A stretch of DNA of 9,849 bases from an uncultured Clostridia bacterium (lineage in GTDB: Bacteria > Bacillota > Clostridia > Oscillospirales > Ruminococcaceae). Location of the stretch: NCBI GenBank assembly GCA_947624425.1, contig CANQKG010000039.1, positions 1-9,849 on the forward strand, read 5' to 3'. Of the stretch, positions 1 through 6,614 are shown in pieces. Within the stretch, counting starts at the first letter, position 1. Each line of letters starts with the position of its first letter. The notes under the pieces are model-generated. The model worked only from the letters and a program-made list of their open reading frames with translations. It did not search any database and had not been told where the DNA came from. A program made the translations under genes and the position numbers.

Positions 1-52
1 CGCGCGATTCTTGTGCGCATGGTCAGCCCGTCTAAAATAAATAATTTTCCGG

Positions 53-424
53 TCAATAATTCCCCCGCGCCGCCAGAGCCTCCGCCGCCTTCAGCCCGAA
101 CGGCGTGGCGGCGTTCCCCAGACCCAGCAGGTTCGCCGTCATGTTCATGGCGATGTACCGCCGCGCCGGATCCTCCTTCTCCAACCGCGGGAAAATCCGC
201 CCCAGCACCGGCGAAAGCAACCCCGCGATCCGATCGGTCAGCCCCGCCGCCTCCGCGACCTTCAGCACGCCGCTCCAAAGGCAGAGCGCCGCCGTCAGCC
301 GAAGCGCCAGCGAAACCGCCTCCTGCCCGCCGGTCAGCGCCGCGTTCGACACCTCTTCCATCCGCCCGGTCAGCCCGCCGCAGACGGTCGCCGCCGCCAG
401 CATGACGGTAAAAATCCACTTCAT
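53..424 (-). CDS. spmA: SpmA-like spore maturation protein, C-terminally truncated (possible pseudogene)
   Basis: The 123-residue product matches from memory the N-terminal 60% of SpmA, a membrane protein of the nucleoside-recognition (Gate) family needed for spore core dehydration in Bacillus. Visible features are a hydrophobic N-terminus (MKWIFTVMLAAATVCGGLTG), a second hydrophobic stretch around residues 33-57, and the family hallmark NLLGLGNAATPFGLKA near residues 98-113. B. subtilis SpmA is about 196 residues; here a TGA follows RGNY and the C-terminal region with the conserved NT/PTT motif is absent. The 52 visible bases beyond the stop are AT-rich and do not resume SpmA in any frame, so a simple frameshift does not explain the loss. 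I chose the ATG at 424 because an AAGGGTGAGG-like ribosome site lies just upstream. A sigma-E-like promoter precedes it. It is either a decayed gene or one interrupted by an insertion beyond the window. Family assignment is solid; functional status is unknown. Confidence 0.75.
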   Translation of the reverse strand: MKWIFTVMLAAATVCGGLTGRMEEVSNAALTGGQEAVSLALRLTAALCLWSGVLKVAEAAGLTDRIAGLLSPVLGRIFPRLEKEDPARRYIAMNMTANLLGLGNAATPFGLKAAEALAARGNY

Positions 425-496
425 CCGCCTCACCCTTTCACCCGCGCCCGCCAAAGCCTCCGTCCGATTCCCCGGAGGCGGAAGCGCCGTATTTCC

Positions 497-525
497 ATTT
501 TATGCGGAAAAAACACAAAATATGG
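497..525 (-). promoter_or_regulatory. Sigma-E-like (mother-cell sporulation) promoter of spmA
   Basis: On the minus strand CCATATT (519-525) is followed after 14 bases by CATAAAAT (497-504). This closely fits the sigma-E pattern of a -35 ending in ATATT and a -10 like CATACAAT, with the 14-15 bp gap measured as in Bacillus. The start would be near 490, leaving a leader of about 65 nt to the spmA ATG. In B. subtilis spmA is a sigma-E gene, so motif and gene agree. Assignment rests on motif matching only. Confidence 0.6.
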
Positions 526-534
526 GAAATCCCG

Positions 535-563
535 TTGACAACACTTCCAAAATATGGTATTAT
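535..563 (+). promoter_or_regulatory. Sigma-A promoter of abrB-nth (extended -10)
   Basis: TTGACA (535-540), a 17-bp spacer and TATTAT (558-563) form a near-consensus vegetative promoter. TGG at 555-557 gives an extended -10. Transcription would start near 570, with a leader of about 104 nt before the abrB ATG. It lies only 10 bp from the divergent spmA promoter. Confidence 0.8.
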
Positions 564-673
564 ATTGACAGGTTACGACGAAAGCCGCCCGTTCGGGTGC
601 TGCTTTGCAAAAGTTTTCCGCTTTGCCGACGGCGGCGGATTTCCCGAGGATCTACACAGGAAGGAGAAAGGAC

Positions 674-940
674 ATGAAAACAACAGGCGTGGTACGCGAA
701 ATCGACACATTGGGCAGGATCGTGATCCCGAAGGAGATGCGGGAAACGGTGGGGATCGAGCCGCGCGATGCGCTGGAGATCTCGCTGGAGGGCAGCCGGA
801 TCGTGATGACCAAGCATTTTAATTCCTGCATTTTTTGCCAAAGCACCGAGGACACGCTGCTCTATCAGGGAAAGCTGGTTTGCCGCAGCTGTCTAAGTGA
901 GTTAAATCAGGCGGCGGAAGAGGCCGACAGCGAAGAATGA
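674..940 (+). CDS. abrB: AbrB-family transition-state transcriptional regulator with C-terminal CxxC/CxxC tail
   Basis: The 88-residue protein has the SpoVT/AbrB DNA-binding fold at its N-terminus: TGVVREIDTLGRIVIPKEMR spans residues 4-23, followed by IEPRDALEIS. The family binds DNA as swapped-hairpin dimers and tetramers, and in Bacillus AbrB represses post-exponential genes. The C-terminal part carries C52-x2-C55 and C70-x2-C73, a probable zinc ribbon found in clostridial AbrB proteins but not in B. subtilis AbrB, which has one cysteine. I chose the ATG at 674 because AAGGAGAAAGG lies at the right distance upstream and homology starts there; longer upstream reading adds unrelated residues. 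The stop overlaps the nth start (ATGA, 937-940), so translation of the two is probably coupled. The exact regulon cannot be told from sequence. Confidence 0.9.
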   Translation: MKTTGVVREIDTLGRIVIPKEMRETVGIEPRDALEISLEGSRIVMTKHFNSCIFCQSTEDTLLYQGKLVCRSCLSELNQAAEEADSEE

Positions 941-1569
941 GGAAAAAGGAACGGGCGCTGCGCGCCGTCGAGCTGCTGGCGGCGGCGTATCCCGATGCGA
1001 TCTGCTCCCTGCAATACGAAAAGCCGCACGAGCTTTTGATCGCCACTCGGCTTTCGGCGCAGTGTACCGACGCGCGGGTGAATTTGGTGACGCCCGCGCT
1101 CTTTGCGCGGTTCCCGACGGTGGACGCCTTTGCCGAGGCAGACCCGGAGGAGGTCGCCGGGCTGATCCACTCCTGCGGATTTTTCCGCACCAAGTCGCAG
1201 GATATCGTGGCCTGCTGTAAAATGCTGCGGGACGAGTTCGGCGGGAAAGTCCCCGACACGATCGAGGAGCTGATCCGGCTGCCCGGGATCGGGCGGAAAA
1301 CCGCGAATCTGATCGTGGGGGACGTGTACGGGAAGCCCAGCATTGTGGTGGACACCCACTGTATCCGAATCACCGGGCGGCTGGGACTGTCCGCCGGAAA
1401 AGATCCGGCGAAAATCGAAACGCAGCTGCGGCCGCTGCTGCCGCCGGAGGAATCGGGGGCGTTTTGCCACCGGCTGGTGCTGTTCGGCAGGGAGACCTGC
1501 AAGGCGCGGAACCCGAAATGCGGCGACTGCCCGCTTTCGGAAATCTGCCCGAGCAAGGGCAAGGTGTGA
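937..1569 (+). CDS. nth: Endonuclease III (DNA glycosylase / AP lyase)
   Basis: A complete 210-residue endonuclease III, near the usual 211 of E. coli. It removes oxidised pyrimidines and nicks abasic sites in base excision repair. The helix-hairpin-helix LPGIGRKTAN is at 115-124 with catalytic Lys121, and VDTHCIR holds catalytic Asp139. The [4Fe-4S] cluster ligands are C188-x6-C195-x2-C198-x5-C204. The helical-core motif RLSAQCTD (38-45) has Cys where most homologues have Thr, a minor variant. The ATG overlaps the abrB stop by ATGA and no separate ribosome site is obvious, so translation likely depends on reinitiation from abrB. Transcription ends at the hairpin 37 bp downstream. Identification is secure. 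Confidence 0.97.
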   Translation: MRKKERALRAVELLAAAYPDAICSLQYEKPHELLIATRLSAQCTDARVNLVTPALFARFPTVDAFAEADPEEVAGLIHSCGFFRTKSQDIVACCKMLRDEFGGKVPDTIEELIRLPGIGRKTANLIVGDVYGKPSIVVDTHCIRITGRLGLSAGKDPAKIETQLRPLLPPEESGAFCHRLVLFGRETCKARNPKCGDCPLSEICPSKGKV

Positions 1570-1605
1570 GAGCAAGGGAATTGCAAAGCAGGAGATAGTA
1601 AGGAA

Positions 1606-1653
1606 GCAAAAAGAACAGGCGCCCTCACGGACGCCTGTTCTTTTTGCGGATTT
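1606..1653 (+). terminator. Rho-independent terminator of abrB-nth (probably bidirectional)
   Basis: A perfect 16-bp inverted repeat (1606-1621 and 1632-1647) with a 10-base loop contains ACAGGCG/CGCCTGT at its core and flanking A and T runs. The T5 run falls within the right arm, followed by GCGGATTTT. A-tract before and T-tract after make it usable on both strands. Confidence 0.85.
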
Positions 1654-1672
1654 TATAAGTGATCGTGGCGTT

Positions 1673-1810
1673 GGGGGAACCGCTGTCGGGCGGCAGAAGC
1701 GGAGCTTTGATTGGCTTAGGGGGAACCGCTGTCGGGCGGCAGACGCGAAGCCCTAACTTGCTCGGTGAAAACCGCCATCTCACGGCAGACGCTTTCTCTT
1801 TGTGAAAATA
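1673..1810. repeat. 46-bp tandem repeat, three units with decaying identity
   Basis: Units start at 1673, 1719 and 1765. The first 25 bases of units 1 and 2 are identical (GGGGGAACCGCTGTCGGGCG plus CAGA-type end). Unit 3 keeps AACCGC and CGGCAGACGC at exactly the same 46-bp register. The remaining 21 bases of units 1 and 2 are also related but diverged. The unit length is not a multiple of three, so it is not a coding repeat. Function unknown. Confidence 0.75.
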
Positions 1811-1830
1811 GATGCGCGGTGACGACCCAC

Positions 1831-1871
1831 AAGAGGGGAAAATCTTTTTCAGAAAAAGATTTTCCCCTCTT
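1831..1871. repeat. 41-nt near-perfect palindrome
   Basis: A 20-bp arm (1831-1850) is followed by one base and its exact reverse complement (1852-1871). It begins AAGAGGGGAAAATC and would fold into a long hairpin ending in CTTTTTCAGAAAAAG. No gene ends next to it, so it may be a REP-like palindromic unit or a strong bidirectional terminator. Which is not decidable here. Confidence 0.7.
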
Positions 1872-2041
1872 GGCTCCCTTTAGAAAAACTTCCGCCGCCG
1901 GTATCGCGGTGAGACCTCGAGCGTGCCTGTATATGGTATAGTGCAAACAGCGACAAAGCGCAGCGCAACACAGAAAACCCACCGCCAGTGTCCTTTTGAA
2001 GCTGTGTGATAATTAGGAAACTCTATCCTTTGAACCGCAAT
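1872..2041. other. Intergenic stretch, no gene recognised
   Basis: This part of the roughly 950-bp gap between the nth terminator and the next element shows no convincing ORF with a ribosome site, no tRNA and no riboswitch that I can recognise. Open frames crossing it run into the neighbouring repeats and have no protein-like composition. TGGTATAGT at 1935-1943 resembles an extended -10, but no -35 is present at the right distance. Confidence 0.5.
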
Positions 2042-2389
2042 GAATCCCTCCACCGCGCGAAGCGCGGTCCCTTTCCTCTTGCGGTGCCCAATTTTGCTTT
2101 TGCTCGCGGTGACGCTCGCGCAAAATTGACCGCGGCGCCATTCCCGCCTCGCTGTTTCGCCCGCTGGGCGCGCTTCGGCAGGAAAGCCCTTTGACAAGGG
2201 AGGTTTTGACAAAGACGGAAGCTTTGCGGTTAAAAAGGGATAAGTGAAACAATAAAATCTTCCGTCAGCCGGTTCGGTATCAGCTTCTGTCAGCACATTT
2301 TGCTGAAATTTCTATCAAAACTTGCTTGGTCGCCAGAGCCTCCCTTGTCAAAGGGAGGGGGACCATGCGCTAGCATGGTGGTGGGATTC
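2042..2389. mobile_element. MITE-like palindromic element 1 (inverted arms, one arm interrupted)
   Basis: The left arm begins GAATCCCTCCACC at 2042 and ends GACAAGGGAGG near 2203. The right arm (2339-2389) is its inverted counterpart, ending GGTGGTGGGATTC. Each arm contains two small hairpins: a variable GC-rich one between ACC and GGT, and CCTCCCTT-tgac-AAGGGAGG. The left arm is split by a foreign piece at 2072-2186. No transposase is encoded, so mobility would have to be supplied elsewhere. Mobile origin is inferred from the inverted ends and the other copies at 6493 and 6887. Confidence 0.6.
2072..2186. mobile_element. 115-nt insertion nested in the left arm of the palindromic element
   Basis: Compared with the uninterrupted copies at 6493 and 6887, the arm sequence breaks after GCGCGGTCCC and resumes at CCCTTTGACAAGG. 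The inserted piece starts TTTCCT and ends AGGAAA(G), a 6-bp terminal inverted repeat. It contains an internal 9-bp inverted repeat CAATTTTGC/GCAAAATTG (2089-2097, 2120-2128). It has no ORF of note. It looks like a second, smaller palindromic element. Confidence 0.5.
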
Positions 2390-2522
2390 AAAAAGCAAAA
2401 ACATGGTTTTACGGGCGAAATCGGTAAAGCACCTACTAAATCGGTTGTCGATACGGCTTTATCATCGCACTCTCTTGGTTCCGTGCAAAATAGTTTGCGA
2501 TCCACACCGCGCGACAAGTGCG
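2328..2522. repeat. Long dispersed repeat R, copy 1
   Basis: About 195 bp from GGTCGCCAG to CAAGTGCGT is repeated in diverged form at 7067-7252. Shared blocks include CCTCCCTTGTCAAAGGGAGG, GGTGGTGGGATTCAAAAAGC, GGGCGAAATCGGTAA and ACTAAATCGGTTGTC. Its first third is the right arm of the palindromic element. Both copies lie immediately past the 3' end of a minus-strand gene. Codon structure is not conserved between copies, so it is not coding. Confidence 0.75.
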
Positions 2523-2524
2523 TA

Positions 2525-2572
2525 CCGAAAAAACCGAGAACCGGTGGGGCAAGCCCCACCGGTTCTCGGTTT
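2525..2572 (-). terminator. Rho-independent terminator of the dockerin gene
   Basis: A perfect 20-bp inverted repeat (2531-2550 and 2553-2572) has core AACCGGTGGGGC and a minimal loop. On the minus strand it is followed by TTTTTTCGG, a proper U-tract. It lies 45 bp beyond the stop codon of the dockerin gene. Confidence 0.92.
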
Positions 2573-2616
2573 GTTTAAGCGCAGTTAAATGTGCATTTAC
2601 TTTAACATCTCAGTCC

Positions 2617-5600
2617 TCAGACCGGGAGTCCGACTGCAACACGGAGAATCATCAGCGCATCGACAGCGGTGATCACACCGTCGCCGTTTATGTCGCCGAT
2701 CGCAACCTGGTCATCCGTCATCGCAGCCGCATCCAGACCTACGGAGTACCGCAGTGCCTGCAGCGCATCGGCAACTGTGATTTCTTTGTCGCCGTCCAGG
2801 TCGCCCTGCATAGCCGCGCCGTCCAGATCATCGATGAGCTTCTGGAGAGCCGCATACTGAGCCTCGGTACCGGTCATGGTGCCGTCAGCCGCAGTCAGGG
2901 ACGCAAAAGCCGCGCTCAGGACATCGCGTTCGAAGTTGAAGCTCTCGTTGCCCTCGATAGCTGCCAGTCTCTCCACATCAGCTGCCATTCCTTCCGGAGC
3001 AGCGGTGTAGAAGCGGATGTTATCCATCATCACGGTATCGCCGTCAGCCATGCCAGAGATGGACGGGATGAGCCCAATCAGGAACGCTTCGCAGGTGCTT
3101 TCACTGCACTGCCGTGCAATCCATCTGTTGAGGGTATCAAGCGTTCCATTGCCCATATCAAAGGAGTTCCACGGGATATAAACCGTCACCTTGCCGCCAT
3201 CGGCCGCCGGTACAACCTGTACCTGAGCCGACTGCTTCTCGGGAGCGGTGCCGCCCTTGTTCGCATCGTTGAGTTCACCGTTGAACGAAACGGTCAGCGC
3301 GAACTCGACATTGGTAACCACATCGATTGCGATACCATCGCCGAACAGATAGGCGTCGCCCTGCTTCATCGAATCGTTCACACGGATCCGAATACGCGGA
3401 TAGAGTCTGGCATCCGGGTCAATCGCGGAGTTCTTCGTGAACTGATAGGTCTTGCCATTGATACCGCTCTCCAGCAGGTTATTATCTACCGCATAGGGCG
3501 CCTGACCCGGCGTTTCTGCGGAGAAGTAATCCTGCAGAGGCTGTGTGGACTTCTTGGTACGATCCTTGGTCTCATACCAGTTCTTATAATCGTTGTAGAG
3601 AGAATCGAAGTTCTCAAAGCTCTCGAAGTTCTCGATCATCCAGCTCTCGTCGTCGCTTGCAGTGAGGTTGTAGAACATATCCAGCATCTCTTCCACACTG
3701 TAGGACGGGGTATCGGACGGAGTGTCAGACGGAGTGTCAGACGGAGTATCGGACGGTGTGTCGGACGAAGTGCCGCCGTAATTCGGCACATCGATCGATC
3801 CAAGCTTCGGCTCAAAGCGAACCGGATCCTCGCCATAGGTGTACTCTACGTCGCAGAAGAAGCCTTCGGAGAGGTTGCTGCCTTCCATACCGATGTTGTC
3901 CAGATAGAGGACGATACCGGGATTATTGGCGCCCTCGCCGCCCATGATGTTCCAGCGGAAGGAGTTGACCTTCACGGCCTGGTTCTCCGGGTTGTTCAGA
4001 CGATCCGCCATGGTGACATAGCCGCCCATCTCGGCAAGCGTGAGGGTGAACTTCTGCCACTCGTTTGTGATCTGGATCTGCTTCTGAACCATCGCTTTGG
4101 TACCGTTGGTGGCATAGCCCGCCTGGAAGGTGGCAGCATCCGCGCCTTCGATCTTGGCATAGAACACGAACGCAGTGTCATCCCACGAAGCCAGCTTGGT
4201 CGAGATCTTCTGGTTGACATTGTTCGCAACCTGGGTATTCGCCATACCTGTGATCACTGCCTCGGCATCCGTTTGTGCCTTGGTGGCTGCCTTCGACTGT
4301 GCGGTAGGTTCGTCGTCGCCTTTATCCAAATAGAACTCTACAGCAGCGTCGTAGGCCTTCTGATACTCGGTCTCATAGTTGGCGTCATAGGCCGCCTGAT
4401 AATACTCATCATAACGAGCGTTCTCAATCGGCGTATAATACTCTTTCAAAATCTTTGCCTGATCAACGATCTTCTGGAGAACCCAGCCGTCATCCAGCAG
4501 CTTCCAGAGACGGAAGAAACCGTTTTGCTGAGCCGCCTCACCGCCGGTGAACTTTACGCTGTATGCCTTCTCGCCGACCGGTGCGCCTTCGGTGACCAGC
4601 TTCTGAGACATAGCATCCCAGCTGGCAGCGCCATCCAGGTCAAAGCCGACGCCGGCTCTCATCGAAGCGGCATTTGCCCAGTTCTCAAAGCTTTCCCAGA
4701 TGAGCTGCTGATACTCGCCCTTTTCGGGGAGAGTGGGCTCGGGCCCTACATCCGCAGAGGGAGTAGAGGACGGAGTATCGGACGGAGTGTCAGACGGAGT
4801 ATCGGACGGTGTGTCGGAAGACTCCTCGGAAGAGGTCACCTCGGAAGAGGTTACCGGAGGCTCATAGTCTGCCGGTACGCCATAGAGGCTGATGGTGTCG
4901 ATCCATACATTGTCGATCGCGCCCTGCGCCTCGTTGCCCCAAGTAATGCGGAGCACGACATTGAAGGTGGGATCGGAAGCCGCCAGCGCGTTGAACTCGT
5001 CAATCTTGTCCGCCAGCGTTTTTTCGGTTGCCACATCGTTTGCTTTCTCGATCATCTCGCTGAACGGGATCTGCACGGTCTGAGCGCTGCTTGCATCCGA
5101 AACAGTAGTCGAAAGACCGGTCTTGCTGTAATCCAGCTGAATCTGCTCGCCTTCAGCCGGCTGCCGCGAACCCAGATCCTCACTGCTCACATACAAAAGT
5201 ACATTGTAAGAGGTGATCGCCTTGGAGGTCGCGATCTTAAAGCTGATGCCTTCGCCCGCCAACTCTTTTCCGGTCAGCGGGATACGAGCCTGCACCCACT
5301 GTTTCGCCCGGTCGGTCTTCAGCTTCAGGGACGAACCGTCAATGCCTCTTGTTGTGATATAGGCATGAGCTTCGTCCGAGTTCTGACCGTAGCCCTCGGT
5401 CGTGGCGGGATTTTGAGCAAGATTCTGGATACCGGAGAAGTTGGTGAAGTTCTCGAAGTCCTCCAGCACAACTTCCTTGGTCTCCGGCTCCGCCGGCTCT
5501 TTGGTGGACTCGCCATAGAAACCGATGTTGTCGATAAGGGTGTAAGTCCCAGTTACCGGGAAGTTGGTGTTCTGCCAGCTCAACCGGAGGCAAAGCTCGG

Positions 5601-6195
5601 TCGCGCCGTCCAGATCAAAGTTCGCCGGATCGATTCCAAACTCAGACCAAGGAACAGTGTACGCCAAGGGCGCTTCACGGGTGTACGGAGTCTGCGAGCC
5701 GTCAACATGGAGGTTGCCGACTTCATAGAGACCAGAAGCCTTATCCGCCAATGTGCCCCAGACCTTCATGGATTCGCTGCCGTTCTTGGCGCCGTTGTTC
5801 GCCCACAGGCTGATCTTCTGGTTGCCGTTGGCAGTGCCGAAGCCGCCGTCGGTCGCGACCTCAAAATAGAGACCCTCGCCGTCGAGAATGGTGGTCGGAA
5901 CCATAAAAGTCATCTTGGTGAAGCCGCCCACTTTACCGGCAGGCAACTTGACGGACTTGCCCTCGATGCTGTCTCTGGCTGTGAGATACGCTTTGAAGTT
6001 CGCCGGGTCCGCAGTCAGACCGGAATCCTCCGCCACGATATACTCACCGGGCGTCAGCCATGCGTCATAATTCTCGAAGTCCTGGACAACGGTGACAGGC
6101 TTGTCGTCCACTACCTTCGCCCATGCGCCGAGCGACATCGCACTGGAAGCGACCATAGCCGCCGCCAGAAGAGCGCTCAACAGTTTTTTCTTCAT
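2617..6195 (-). CDS. Secreted multi-module carbohydrate-binding-like protein with C-terminal type I dockerin
   Basis: 1192 residues. A signal peptide (MKKKLLSALLAAAMVASSAM, likely cut after GAWA, residue 26) is followed by four related beta-sandwich modules: about 37-228, 245-440, 499-772 and 854-1064. Each opens with a [DS]FEN-type motif, has a motif like VPWSEF/IPFSEM/IPWNSF, and closes with IDNIGFYG, IDTISLYG, LDNIGMEG or MDNIRFYT. This layout resembles CBM11/galactose-binding-like domains; ligand unknown. Module 3 has a Tyr/Ala-rich helical insertion (about 575-665, repeated AYDA). SSDTPSDTP linkers lie at about 449-480 and 809-831. Residues 1131-1192 are a type I dockerin with two calcium loops (D1132, D1134, D1136, D1143; D1168, N1170, D1172, D1179), which docks to a cohesin on a scaffoldin. 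No catalytic domain is visible. AAGGAGGAAAAACC precedes the ATG; promoter and terminator are its own, so it is monocistronic. Confidence 0.9.
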   Translation of the reverse strand: MKKKLLSALLAAAMVASSAMSLGAWAKVVDDKPVTVVQDFENYDAWLTPGEYIVAEDSGLTADPANFKAYLTARDSIEGKSVKLPAGKVGGFTKMTFMVPTTILDGEGLYFEVATDGGFGTANGNQKISLWANNGAKNGSESMKVWGTLADKASGLYEVGNLHVDGSQTPYTREAPLAYTVPWSEFGIDPANFDLDGATELCLRLSWQNTNFPVTGTYTLIDNIGFYGESTKEPAEPETKEVVLEDFENFTNFSGIQNLAQNPATTEGYGQNSDEAHAYITTRGIDGSSLKLKTDRAKQWVQARIPLTGKELAGEGISFKIATSKAITSYNVLLYVSSEDLGSRQPAEGEQIQLDYSKTGLSTTVSDASSAQTVQIPFSEMIEKANDVATEKTLADKIDEFNALAASDPTFNVVLRITWGNEAQGAIDNVWIDTISLYGVPADYEPPVTSSEVTSSEESSDTPSDTPSDTPSDTPSSTPSADVGPEPTLPEKGEYQQLIWESFENWANAASMRAGVGFDLDGAASWDAMSQKLVTEGAPVGEKAYSVKFTGGEAAQQNGFFRLWKLLDDGWVLQKIVDQAKILKEYYTPIENARYDEYYQAAYDANYETEYQKAYDAAVEFYLDKGDDEPTAQSKAATKAQTDAEAVITGMANTQVANNVNQKISTKLASWDDTAFVFYAKIEGADAATFQAGYATNGTKAMVQKQIQITNEWQKFTLTLAEMGGYVTMADRLNNPENQAVKVNSFRWNIMGGEGANNPGIVLYLDNIGMEGSNLSEGFFCDVEYTYGEDPVRFEPKLGSIDVPNYGGTSSDTPSDTPSDTPSDTPSDTPSYSVEEMLDMFYNLTASDDESWMIENFESFENFDSLYNDYKNWYETKDRTKKSTQPLQDYFSAETPGQAPYAVDNNLLESGINGKTYQFTKNSAIDPDARLYPRIRIRVNDSMKQGDAYLFGDGIAIDVVTNVEFALTVSFNGELNDANKGGTAPEKQSAQVQVVPAADGGKVTVYIPWNSFDMGNGTLDTLNRWIARQCSESTCEAFLIGLIPSISGMADGDTVMMDNIRFYTAAPEGMAADVERLAAIEGNESFNFERDVLSAAFASLTAADGTMTGTEAQYAALQKLIDDLDGAAMQGDLDGDKEITVADALQALRYSVGLDAAAMTDDQVAIGDINGDGVITAVDALMILRVAVGLPV
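3711..3765 (-). repeat. 12-bp repeats encoding SDTP linker 2
   Basis: Tandem 12-bp units of the type TATCGGACGGAG / TGTCAGACGGAG (plus-strand reading) encode repeated SDTP in the second linker of the dockerin protein. Compared with the linker 1 tract (4776-4818) this one is identical except for one extra 12-bp unit. Unit gain or loss keeps frame. Confidence 0.9.
4776..4818 (-). repeat. 12-bp repeats encoding SDTP linker 1
   Basis: The 43-bp tract has the same unit order as 3711-3765 minus one 12-bp unit, down to synonymous choices. It separates modules 2 and 3. The identity at DNA level points to recent exchange between the two linkers. Confidence 0.9.
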
Positions 6196-6245
6196 GGTTT
6201 TTCCTCCTTAATATGCTTTTTAACCGCGCTTTAGCAGTTACCTTT

Positions 6246-6274
6246 ATTGTATCATTCGGGTCGTTTGTTGTCAA
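6246..6274 (-). promoter_or_regulatory. Sigma-A promoter of the dockerin gene
   Basis: On the minus strand TTGACA (6269-6274), a 17-bp spacer and TACAAT (6246-6251) lie upstream of the gene. Start near 6239 gives a 44-nt leader with AAGGAGG close to the ATG. Confidence 0.88.
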
Positions 6275-6492
6275 GCGGGTTTTTGGGTTCGTTCCTTGGC
6301 AATTTGCACAAAGTTTTTTGTTCTTTTTTGGTGAATCGTGCAGTCCGCACAAGGAAAAGAAGCGTTATTTTGCAATTTCCCGCTTTCTTCCTGCCAATGT
6401 GGGAGCGGAAGCGGGAAAGGAAGCGGAATGTTGACAAAAACCGTCGGTGCGCGACCGATGCGATCCGCGTTGCTTTAGGCCCGGCGGGGTTT
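6275..6492. other. Intergenic stretch, no gene recognised
   Basis: Between the dockerin promoter and the next repeat I see no gene with a ribosome site. It holds an interrupted 10-bp inverted repeat TTTCCCGCTT/AAGCGGGAAA (6376-6385, 6409-6418). A lone TTGACA at 6430-6435 has no -10 at a useful distance. Confidence 0.5.
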
Positions 6493-6564
6493 GAATCCCT
6501 CCACCGCGCGAAGCGCGGTCCCCCTCCCTTTGACAAGGGAGGTTTTGACAAAGACGGAAGCTTT
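6493..6564 (+). repeat. Palindromic repeat A, solo copy
   Basis: 72 bp from GAATCCCTCCACC to GACGGAAGCTTT, nearly identical to 6887-6957 and to the two halves flanking the insertion at 2072-2186. It contains the hairpins ACCGCGC-gaa-GCGCGGT and CCTCCCTT-tgac-AAGGGAGG, then TTTTGACAAAGACGGAAGC. It abuts the left toxin-like locus exactly where that locus lacks its own promoter. Confidence 0.8.
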
Positions 6565-6614
6565 ATGGAAAATATTACCGCGGCGCCACTCTCGCGGAGA
6601 ATATCTCCAAGGGG

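Noticed and set aside
565..570. Second TTGACA just after the abrB -10.
   Set aside because: No -10-like sequence 16-18 bp downstream; the 535-563 promoter explains expression.
819..1628. Minus-strand open frames across abrB and nth.
   Set aside because: Ser/Arg/Pro-rich shadow translation of a high-GC gene without ribosome site or known motif.
1673..1743. Two 25-bp identical repeats separated by 21 bp look like a minimal CRISPR array.
   Set aside because: The two 'spacers' are related to each other and a decayed third unit keeps the 46-bp register, so this is a tandem duplication; no cas gene is present.
1716..2296. Minus-strand small ORFs in the gap after nth.
   Set aside because: They run through tandem and palindromic repeats, have no ribosome sites and no protein-like conserved motif.
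2518..6234. Plus-strand open frame of 1238 codons across the dockerin gene.
   Set aside because: It is the antisense shadow of the dockerin gene: no ribosome site, it starts in the terminator, and its Arg/Ser repeats mirror the SDTP codons. The minus frame has signal peptide, modules and dockerin motifs.
6430..6452. TTGACA upstream of the left toxin-like locus as its promoter.
   Set aside because: The sequence 16-18 bp downstream is GC-rich (GACCGATGCG) with no -10.
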